Assembly: GCA_036346395.1 (NCBI GenBank)
Contig: CM070604.1
Span: 37,351,662 to 37,415,661 of the forward strand
DNA length: 64,000 nt
Direction of reading: 5' to 3'
Origin: Hsuehochloa calcarea
Lineage: Eukaryota; Streptophyta; Magnoliopsida; Poales; Poaceae
The position numbers were made by a program, and so were the translations under genes. Below the pieces are notes generated by a model. The model was given only the letters and a program-made list of their open reading frames with translations, was not told the origin of the DNA and did not search any database. This document shows, piece after piece, positions 55,360 through 64,000 of this stretch (the stretch's first letter is position 1; the number at the start of each line of letters is the position of its first letter).

Positions 55360-55983
55360 ACGCTCTAGGACCTCAGGTTGATTTCAAAACACCTATATCC
55401 TCCAGGTCATACAAAATGAACTCTGGGTCTCTAAGATCTGAAATTCAATTCAATTCAATCCAATTTAAGTAATCATACCTGTCTAGCAACGAGGCAATCG
55501 ACCCGCATAACACTCGAAGGTGTATGCATCAAGTCGATTCTCAGCAGCCCAAGTCAACACTTAAATGAATCAAAGAGCATTTTAGAACTTCAGATATGTG
55601 TCTCGTGTTAGCTCCCAAGGATCAGTGGCAAACACGCACATATCCTTAACAACATTGTACAAAGTCATACAATAATATTACAAAGTGATATCCATAACTA
55701 TGACTTATGTCCATAATTTACACAAGTGGCTGACCTGCAAAATTTAAACATCAACAAGAAGTACGCAGCGGAAAACAAGTATTATGAACCAAAAATTCCA
55801 GCAAGGTGTGCCCAACTCCCAGAGGCAACGGAGTGGGGTTAGAAACAGTGTCACCAAAATCAGTTCTAACGAACCGATCGAGAGCAAAGTCTTCCTCACC
55901 TGGACAAGTGGACATTCCAATTAAGTACAAAAGGTAATCGCAAGTCTTACACAAAATAAAAATAACGTATGTGTGCTAGAGAC

Positions 55984-56681
55984 TGTAACAACCTGACCCA
56001 AAATTGGCTCAATGCCCATTGCCGTGGGGACGGACCGCACACATAGCACCCCACTTACACTTTCGTCCTCGCCGTGTAAAAGGGTTAACCCGGAGGTGCT
56101 ACGTTTGGATCTAACAGGTATTATATACTACTACAACTCACTTGAGACAAGCAATGTGGGACTAATCCTACCACACAACTCCTCATGGGCCACATGGGCC
56201 ACACTACGAGCAGGTCGGGGTATTACATTCACCCCCTCAAGGGGCGACCTCGACGAAGATACCGCATATCGGCAAATGCCTGAACCACCCCTCGGTACAC
56301 GTCCGTGCGTCCCAAAGGTCGACACATATGCCATGTCATGTGTCCACTCCGGGCCCACATGTGCCATCGCCATATGCCCGCTGCCCCGTCCCGCACGCTA
56401 CGTGCGTGAAGGTTGATGCTCTGATACCATCTGTAACACCCTGACCCAAAATCGGCTCAATGCCCAGCCCACCGTGGGGCGGATCCGCCCACACATAGCA
56501 CCCCACTTACACTTTCGTCATCGCTTCGTGTAAAAGGGTTAACCCGGAGGTGCTACGTTTGGATCCAACAGGCATTATATACTACTACAACTCACTTGAG
56601 ACAAGCAATGTGGGACTAATCCCACCACACAACTCCTCATGGGTCACATGGGCCACACTGCGAGCAGGCTGGGGTATTACA
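55984..56681 (-). mobile_element. TRIM (terminal-repeat retrotransposon in miniature)
   Basis: Two near-identical 244- and 250-bp terminal repeats (55984-56227, 56432-56681), starting TGTAACA and ending TTACA, flank 204 bp. On the minus strand, TGGTATCAGAGC (tRNA-iMet primer site, 56418-56429) touches one repeat and the purine run TTGAGGGGGTGAA touches the other. That is a complete LTR-retrotransposon frame without genes, which defines a TRIM. Target duplication gagac/gatac matches at four of five bases. The empty site is at 6809-6813 in LTR C. The ORFs over it are artefacts. Confidence 0.88.
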
Positions 56682-56689
56682 GATACTGT

Positions 56690-56767
56690 CCAAAGGATAT
56701 GAGAGTATACATGTTAGTGGCTGTCCAAAGGATATGAGAGTATACATGTTAGTGGCTGTCCAAAGGA
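56690..56767. repeat. 35-bp tandem duplication
   Basis: ccaaaggatatgagagtata... occurs twice in tandem with period 35. LTR C has one copy at about 6817-6860. Confidence 0.85.
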
Positions 56768-57770
56768 AGGTTGTATTGGCATAATTTTTGCATAAAAGCA
56801 ACAAGTTTCATCTCTGCACATTCTAGTTTGCAAAGGCCATTTAATAAACACAATTTGGACACCAGAATACAAGTGACATTGATATAAGCATAGATCAAAC
56901 AATATCAAAGTAGCAGCTCACTTTGATAAACTAACAACATGACAAACCGGCCATGCCGACATCAAGTGTTGCCTATGTCAATTTTTAATTATGAGTCTAA
57001 CAATAATGTCATTCAAAACCAAGTGTCATCCGTAATCGTGGACACGGCTATTCGAATAGATTAAAAACCCTGTAGGAGAGTACAACTTTACCCACACGAC
57101 ATGATCAGCCCGTAAGCATCTGGATAATGATACACTTCCTAAGGTATGCCGGCCGGGAAGATCGAGACTCGGTACATTTTAGCAAGAAGGACCTATTGAG
57201 TGGAATCACCATTGCGAGATAAACCCCAACTTAGTACAAGCTACTGATAGAACTTACTAAGCAGGCACGCAAGTTATGTTGGAAAAGCTGATAAAATGTA
57301 CATAAATGAAAACATTAATCCCTCGCACATTATAGAAAATTGTATCAGATCCTATCAACAAGTGATCAAACACATATGTCCTTACACCACTTGTGACTCA
57401 ACCCCATAAAATCCTCCCCTTACTTGACCAAGCCGGCCCCAATCTAGCGTGTGGATGCACGGGTGTTACTTGGAATTGACAACCCAAAGTTCGGTCCTTA
57501 GTGATCCGAACAAGTCTTTCCACTGAACCCGATTCTCTTGCACGAAGGCATCCACACTACTAGCCACTTGTCCAAATCAAAATCAGTTTTAAATAACCAA
57601 ATTTTAGACTCAAAAACTAGATTCGATGATCTAGACCAAAAGAATAAAGGTAAATGGTTCAGTGTTTCCCACGATTGACGAGATAACCCCGTCAACCGAA
57701 CTAACATATCAACTGACATGCAGGGCTAAGCATTTATATAAAGAATAAATACAATCATATGATATCTAAC

Positions 57771-57819
57771 TTAAGCATAACTGTATGGAATTATTTAAGC
57801 ATAACTGTATGGAATTATT
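57771..57819. repeat. 24-bp tandem duplication
   Basis: ttaagcataactgtatggaa occurs twice with period 24. LTR C has one copy near 21370-21400. Confidence 0.8.
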
Positions 57820-58905
57820 AAGGATAAACAACATGAATTAGGACATAGCTAACTAAACTCATAAATTATTGATATACCAAAATAGCATGCAAGCAAATAT
57901 CATTGCATTTAAAATACTAAATTAACCAAAACTAGGATCAATATGATGCAAGAGGATGCTTGCCTTGCTGGAAATCCACTTATTCACTCTCGGTGGCGTG
58001 TCGTTAATTTACGCGCCGGGATCTAGAGTAAACGATAACAATAAACAACGAGAAAATATAAAAAATTCAAAATGCTCAAACATGCATGAAATTTATACAG
58101 TTGTGATATTATGATTTTAGATGAATTTATGTAAAAAGTTTAGTGCAATTGGAGTTCATATGAATTTTCTATTAATTTTTCAAGGTTAATGTCATTAGTG
58201 TATAAATAATTCAAATATAAAATTTATTTTGTAAAATAAACATATTTTAATTCTATTCCAATTTAAAGTACAGTAGAAATGGAAACTAAAAAAATTAAGT
58301 TCACTCAATTTGGAGTTAAAATAAAATACTTGTGAATTTTTTAAGTTTAGCCCATTTTCTGTGCAAAAGTAAATCATTTCGGAATTTCTAAATGTATTAA
58401 ATACTTTTTATACTCTGTTAGAATTAGCCTCAGTCATTGACATGTGGGATCCACTGCACTGGGTTTTTATTTTCCATTTAAATCCTGAATAAACCCTACT
58501 GACAAGTGGGGTCCACATGTCATAGACTGGTCCATGACACAGTGCGTGGACCCAAGTTCCATGTACCTGGTCCACCAGTCCATGGACCACGGAGTGGTTT
58601 CCTGCGCACTTAACTGCACTCGAGCTCGCATGTCAGCGACACAATGCTAATCCGGTTTTAATAAACCTTCTCGTTTTTTGTTCAAGGTCCCACCGGTCAG
58701 TGAGATATAGCAATGATTAACTAATAGTTAACGACTACTTATGCCTAAACCGACTGAGATTTACTTAATGAATGGGCTACAGTTCCTGTCAGAATAGAGG
58801 GCTTCCCAGCAATGATTTTGACTGGCTTATCGCTAGTAGTGTGGTCCCCGACAGCACGAACCACAACCCAAAATGGGATACCCGTAGCTCACTGGTCTTA
58901 GGGGT

Positions 58906-60488
58906 TGAAGGGATACGGGTAGGCTACGCTAGTTGGCAATTAAAAAATCTACCACGTAAATCAGGATGTCATGTAAGTAAGAGATCATAGATCATTACCA
59001 CCAGACGCGCAGTGCAGCGGAAGAAGAGTTGGAGCAGCCTGATGCAACATAGAGCGCGTCGATGAAGTGGTCAAAGTTGACCGTCCAGCGCGACCGATCA
59101 TCCTCGGTGGCGATCGTATGCTCCAGCAACCAATCGAGTTCCTCGCTAAGGTCGTGGATCGTCCTTAAACGCGACAGCAGCCGCAGTAGCACCTCTACGG
59201 TATCCACAAGTCCAGGGAAGGAACACCGTATACCGGTGTGCTAGCACCAACTCACACGGTAGGGCTCTCAGGAAGATGGTGGCTAGGGTTTTGGTAGAGC
59301 AACCCACGTCACGTCTATCGTGTGTCTCTCCCAGCAGCCACATGCATCTCCTTATATAGAGCTTATGACGGATCCTATCTGAACACGTTTGTTTCAACCT
59401 GTTAAGTGTGTGACCCGTTAGGTTCATGCGTAGTCGGTTGTGACACGAAACCTTTTTCAATCACGGGTCGTTAGTGGTTCCTAGCAGAACATGATGATTC
59501 CCGAATACACACAAATAGTATCGAATGAACCTTAATGCAATATGATCTATGACCAGGTTCTTGTTACTAACGACTAGCTCGTATATCTATACGACCAGAT
59601 CATATTAAGCCTCGACTGGTTCGTAACTCCTTACGATTAGGTTTCGACCACTTAGTAATTATATTCGACCAGTCTACGACTAGCTCGTATCTTCATACGA
59701 CTAATCCATATCTGATCGAACTAAACGACCAGCTCGTGCATTCTCCCTTTGCCTCACGATATCATGGTTGAACTCCAGGTGAGATATCATGTCAACCATG
59801 GACTGTGCAATACTTTCTTGATCAAGTGTCGGATAACTTCACGTGGTCGAACTCTTCGACTAGTAATGGCATGACCGTGTATTTTCTTTATCCGATCACA
59901 TCGAGGGGTCTAGAGATATCTCTCCGATTATGTTAGGAGGCAAATCCTATATCCGACTAGTCACATTCCTCCTCATGTTTCATAATATACCTGAAAGCTT
60001 CCTTTATAACTACCCAGTTATAGAGTAGCGTTTGGTAATCCCAAAGTGTACTCTTACATATGTAGGAAACCATGCTGATCTCAGGTCTAAGGATTATACA
60101 TCATCATTGCTTGAGACCAACTGATGACACACAAAATTATAACAATCTCAGCAGTGTCTCAAGGAGGATCAACCCAACACCATGTTCTCTAACATGTGTT
60201 CACATTATTGATTCGATATCACTATATCCATGACCGGTGAAACATGGTCATTAATCAATACATGTGCTGGTCGATAGAGTCACTAGTGTTCTAACCAGTG
60301 ATATCTGATTAGGGATACATTTAGAATGACATCATCTAAGTTAAAGAGCTTCACAAACAATTCACATACTTGTTAAGCTTTATCAATGATGATTCAGTCA
60401 AGGAACATAATAATATTTATTCAATAACTCATAAACATAGACAAGATACAATCATCTCTATGATTGCCTCTAGGGCATATAACCAACA
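58906..60488 (-). mobile_element. Solo LTR of a RIRE1/BARE-like Copia family
   Basis: On the minus strand it starts TGTTGGTTATATGCCCTAGA, the well-known start of BARE/Angela/RIRE1 LTRs, and ends CCCTTCA. It has a perfect target duplication ggggt (58901-58905, 60489-60493). The empty site is at 34769-34773 in LTR C. About 1.58 kb, with no internal region. Short ORFs at 58995-59460 are not genes. It contains TCGTA-N6-TACGA palindromes at 59579-59700. Confidence 0.88.
59579..59700. repeat. Three TCGTA-N6-TACGA palindromes
   Basis: At 59579-59594, 59621-59636 and 59685-59700, each with exact 5-bp arms and a 6-bp spacer; the spacers differ. Confidence 0.85.
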
Positions 60489-62389
60489 GGGGTGGCCAGA
60501 GCATGGCCGACCGTGAACTCTAGTGCGACGACAATGTGTGGCGAAGTAGCTACGACACAAGCAGTTACATCGACCCGATGGCGCATTGAGCTCAACAGAG
60601 AGAAAATGGAGAGGATGACTTGAGCTCAACGGAGAGAAAATGGAGGTTGAGTTGGCTCAGGTATGACCAAAAGATACTGTGAGAGGAAGGAATCGACAAT
60701 AAACTTACCAGACAAGAGATGAGGAAGAAAGAGCCGAAGTAGGTCGGAGTTAGAGAAAATCCAAATTCCTGAAACTCCTATGAACTATTGAGGAAATAGA
60801 TTGAGGGGTTTTACTTCTTATACCCTAAAACATAAGATGACGTGCAAGAAAGGGGAAGGAGCTCACCAAGAGTGACGTTGACATGATGAAGACACTCGGT
60901 GTATGCTTAGGACACAATGAAGACACGCTAGTGTTCCCACTGCTATGCTGCATGATAAGGCTTGGGCTTAGCAAAGCAAAAACAATAAGAATGGTGCAAG
61001 AACGAGAAGCTTCACTTCAGTGAAGAGGGAGAAATGATGGCCTCATTTTCTCGGTCGAAAGAGAGAGTGAGAGGTTTTAAGGAGCTCCAATGCCAAAAAT
61101 GCAACGGTGTCAACTTGTGGTGTCCTAGGATTGGATGGCAATGGCGGTGACGAAACGTCGTAAGCTTGCATGGACGAAGACACTAGGGTGTAGCACTAGC
61201 TCATGTTGCGCTCTGAAGCTCTCTCAGCGGCGCGAGGAAGAAGACCCTGACGGGTGGGTCCCACTCATGAACGGCACAACGAAACAGTGGGTGTCAGAGT
61301 GTGGCTCAGTTGAATGAGTTAATGGGTTGGGTCGAGTCGAGTCAAGTTGGTCTGGCTGGGTCTAAAATGTTGACCGAATTAAATTCAAAACCTTCTACTT
61401 TGACCAGCCTTTTTAAAAATAGCAAATAAATTTAGAAAAATCTAAAATTTTATAGAGAGATAACTAGGATCACAAAGAACTCGTATAAATTTTTAAACAC
61501 CACATTTCATGTTTTAATTACTTATTTTACTTTTGTCGATGATCAAATCGCAGATCTTATGAATATATAAATGAAAAGAGAAAAATGGCGTGTATCTTCT
61601 AGAAAGTTGTGAGACTGCTCTTTATTGCTTTGAACCGGCTATTACAAAGGGTGTATAGAACTTAGACTAAAGACTAATTCGGAGTACAAGGCTCTTGAGG
61701 TGTCTCCCAAATGATCTTCAATGTTAAAGCCTCTCTATCTTGATCGCATTCCTCCTTATATAGTTGATGAAGGGTTGGCGGTTGTCTCTAGAGGAGGCGC
61801 TTTGTTCGAAATGCAGCGTCTGGTTGAAGAGAGGTGTCATTGATAATGTATCAAGCGTCGTGCGGTTATATGTCCATGAGTCATGTAACCGTACTTCATA
61901 TCGGAACGTCGCGTGGTATGGAATATATAGCACATGTTCCAATCGTCACAACGTTAAGCATTATGTCTGTTCGTAGTTCCAGAAATCAGTTCAAAGCCTT
62001 GTGAGCATTTGGTAGTGGGAGACTTGGTTTGGAACCATGTCAGGCAGTTGGGTACTATGTAACCTCTGGAATTCTTACGACCCGGTGAGGTCGTTAGCTT
62101 TAGGGTTTATGACCATGAAGACGTATGGTCTCTATATACTAAATAATAAATAGAGGTTTTAATCCTCGTCAGCTAGCCCCCGAACTTTTAAATGAATTGG
62201 TCATATAGACGCTTATTCCCGTTGCAATCGTATCGGGCAGACCCCTCATTAAATGTTGTGGTATTCGAGGCGGTCTGTATTCATTTTTAAAGTTCGAAAT
62301 TGCCTTGGAAGTTGAAGGAACTCTTGGTCCATTGGTCAAAAGGGATTTTTGTCATTGGATTTTCCCGAAAGCGGTTACAATGTTGTTGC

Positions 62390-62398
62390 TATAAAAGG
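62390..62398 (+). promoter_or_regulatory. TATA box of the second antisense gene
   Basis: TATAAAAGG, 107 bp before the ATG at 62505. It corresponds to TATAAAAA at 8760 in the first Tat element. Confidence 0.6.
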
Positions 62399-62504
62399 CC
62401 CCTTAGCACTTGGGGTGTTAGGGTTTCTATGCCTTTTGCTTTCCTCTTCATTTTCAAGAAACCATCTCCGATCACCTTTGAATTCTTCACCGAAAGAAAT
62501 CACC

Positions 62505-63921
62505 ATGTCGGATCTTATTACCAACCTAGTCGATCTCGATCGGCGAGAAGAAACTTGAAGGTGCGAAAAGGTTGGGCTATTACCCGATAGAAATCTGATC
62601 GCGTGGAGATCAGCATTTGGAGAACATTCTCCAAGTGGTGAGGATGGAGAAATTCCCATTTTTCTCGCATATATCGAATGCGGCTTCAGACTTCCAATTC
62701 ACTCCTTTCTTTCTCAAGTTTTGGAATATTATGGAGTTGAACTGATCAATCTGCCCCCCAACGCCATAGCCAACCTCAGCATCTTCGTTTACCTCTGCGA
62801 AGCGTACCTAGGAATTCCAGCAACTCTGGACCTCTTCAGGTACTACTACAGATTGGTGAATGCGAAGAAGACGACCGGTACACCCGGGGAGTGTACATTG
62901 CGTCTCCATGACGGGAAGGCTGATGAGTACATTCCAATGTACTCCAAGTCTTCATGGTCGTCATGGAAGAAGAGTTGGTTTTATATGAAGATCACACATG
63001 GCGATGGCCTTTATTATAGTGGTAAAAAGGCTATTGAGATCTCGTAATGGCGTTCCTCCTCGAAGGAGGAAAAAATTGGGAGATGGGTTGAAGCCATCCA
63101 TCTCTTGAGTGTCAGGGGTTTGACATCCTGGCACGTGGTGAGGCACTTCTCCATGCGGAGAATCAGTCCTTTGAAGGCCAGAGCTCACTCGATGCTCTGG
63201 TATATTCCAGCAAGAATCCGACCAGTATATTTTTCTAGTCAAATGCTCTTATAATCCTAAGACCTCTCTTTTTGTTTCTGACTTTGTCTTCTATGAAATC
63301 GAAGCGGATCGAAATGATACGTCTTGGAGAGCCTAATGAGAAGGTTGGGTTTCCCTTTGATCTTAGCGGTGACTCTTCTTTGAAGAGAGGGCTGAGAGAC
63401 TTCGGGTAAGCATTATAATTATTTTCCATCTTTACAATCTTTTCCGATTGGTGTTTACCTAAAAATCCTCTTTGATATGTAGTCGGTTGGTCTAAGAATT
63501 GACGAGGCCATGGAGACCTGTGAGCCAATTGACGAACCGACCAACCTTACGATCACTAGTGATCGTGTAGGAAGGTAAATAACAAGGAAATACTTTTTGC
63601 TTAGATGAAAAGATATGTTCATCACCCGACTAACTTTGTTTGTTGAATCAGGCGGTAGTCGTTGAGTTCCATACAGTTGTTCAAGATTTGCCAAGGGTCG
63701 TTGTAACAACTGCTTTGGTGATCGATGAACCTACACCTTCCGATCCAACGATCAGGGATTCTACTCTCGACCAGCTGGTTGAAAGTATTACATCTGATCG
63801 TTCATTGAAGGATGTAGAGGGTACAGCCAACCCTTCCAGTTCGAGACAGGAAAAATTGGTTGAAAAGAAAAGAAAAACTAGCGCTACAACTTTAAGCCAG
63901 CGCGCTTCAGAGTCAAGATAA
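62505..63921 (+). pseudogene. Antisense gene of the second Tat element (Transposase_28-like), partial
   Basis: Starts MSDLITNLVDLD. An in-frame TGA (62556-62558) breaks it early, and the same frame then runs open to a TAA at 63045. It has FRLPIHSFLSQVLEYYGVEL, PNAIANLSIFVYLCEAYLGI and TLDLFRYYYRLVNAK, the characteristic blocks of the grass 'putative gypsy type transposon' domain. After the TAA the same frame still reads LTSWHVVRHFSMRRISPLK. Probable further exons: about 63270-63408 (donor gtaagc at 63409), 63481-63574 (acceptor gtag, donor gtaaat) and 63651-63921, which is basic near its end (EKKRKTS). It is better preserved than the first copy in this domain. It may go on beyond the window. 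Role unknown. Confidence 0.75.
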
Positions 63922-64000
63922 AAAAGATAACCGGGTATGTTGTAAATGAAATTATCACATAAACACATAACTTTTATATTCTTGGTGAACTTGAACTCTG

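Larger units (their letters stand above)
6173..61533 (-). mobile_element. Element 4: old Gypsy (Del/Tekay type), the scaffold of the window
   Basis: Read on the minus strand: 5' LTR D (61533 down to 55364, its outer end interrupted), primer site 55348-55359, leader with an ORF fragment, a gap filled by the younger Gypsy at 43220-54886, then gag, protease, RT, RNase H and integrase (42626 down to 36450), a purine tract (36253-36238) and 3' LTR C (36237 down to 6173). The domain order with integrase last is that of Ty3/Gypsy. A chromodomain-like tail points to the Del/Tekay lineage. Without its insertions it would be well over 15 kb. Stops and active-site changes show it is dead. The outer edge at 6173 is placed at TGTGGGGACCC. 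Its target duplication cannot be tested because the other end lies outside the window. Confidence 0.75.
55364..61533 (-). repeat. 5' LTR D of element 4 (three segments)
   Basis: Segments 55364-55983, 56687-58905 and 60494-61533, each matching LTR C. The inner edge has decayed from TG. It is interrupted by the TRIM, the RIRE1-like solo LTR and, at 61534, the second Tat element. Noncoding; the ORFs inside are short and unsupported. Confidence 0.75.
61534..64000 (-). mobile_element. Second Tat-type Gypsy element, left end (runs off the window)
   Basis: 3' LTR 61534-62171 (starts tgtcg, ends cctcgtca, as in the element at 7276), then a G-rich tract (minus-strand TTCGGGGGCTAGC, 62172-62190), then an antisense gene on the plus strand. 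Sense genes would lie beyond the window. It interrupts LTR D; the flanking 5-mer is acttt (61529-61533). The LTR is shorter (638 bp) than that of the first Tat element and lacks the palindrome array. TATA box CTATATAA at 61756-61763 (minus). Confidence 0.88.

Noticed and set aside
55984..56681. Cassandra-type TRIM with a 5S rRNA-like promoter
   Set aside because: I looked for the 5S rRNA internal control region in both orientations and saw no convincing match. A search would decide.

Overview
The window looks like intergenic DNA of a grass (Poaceae), probably the rice lineage. I see no host gene, tRNA or rRNA. Almost every base can be assigned to LTR retrotransposons nested inside one another. 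The grass call rests on the families present: Tat-type Gypsy elements with an antisense gene, Del/Tekay-type Gypsy elements with very long LTRs starting TGTAACATCCC or TGTCACAACCC, a Sirevirus-like Copia, and an LTR with the BARE/Angela/RIRE1-style start TGTTGGTTATATGCCCTAGAGG. Family names are recognised by eye and were not searched.

Layout. Positions 1-1097 and 5460-6172 are two halves of an old minus-strand LTR (A), split by a 4.4-kb solo LTR (B, 1098-5459). The main scaffold is an old minus-strand Gypsy element ('element 4'). Its 3' LTR (C) runs from 6173 to 36237 with later insertions inside it. Its pol-gag runs from 36238 to 43065. Its leader fragment and tRNA-iMet primer site lie at 54887-55359. 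Its 5' LTR (D) runs from 55364 to 61533 and is then interrupted.

Insertions into the scaffold, left to right: (1) a complete Tat-type Gypsy, 7276-20813, minus strand, TSD gatat. It carries a multi-exon gene on the opposite strand (8913-12722). (2) An LTR fragment E (21490-34698), itself split by (3) a complete Sirevirus-like Copia, 21970-32951, minus strand, TSD gaatg. (4) A solo LTR of the same Copia family inside the integrase of element 4 (37093-38875, TSD gtatg). (5) A plus-strand Del-type Gypsy with both LTRs (43220-54886), preceded by a 154-bp copy of its own 3' tail. (6) A terminal-repeat retrotransposon in miniature (TRIM, 55984-56681). (7) A RIRE1-like solo LTR (58906-60488, TSD ggggt). 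(8) The first 2.5 kb of a second Tat-type element, 61534 to the window end, again with a plus-strand antisense gene.

The two LTR copies C and D act as controls for each other: the pre-insertion sites of insertions 1, 6 and 7 are preserved in the other copy. Coding regions of all elements are broken by frameshifts, stops and active-site changes. The least damaged reading frames are the Copia reverse transcriptase, the Tat reverse transcriptase and integrase, and the last five exons of the Tat antisense gene.

The most interesting signals are the antisense gene with its own TATA promoter, which is shared by both Tat elements, and dense arrays of short inverted repeats (GTCGTA...TACGAC) in the Tat LTRs and in the introns of that gene. 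In these arrays the two arms change together. Similar TCGTA...TACGA palindromes occur in two unrelated LTRs of the window.
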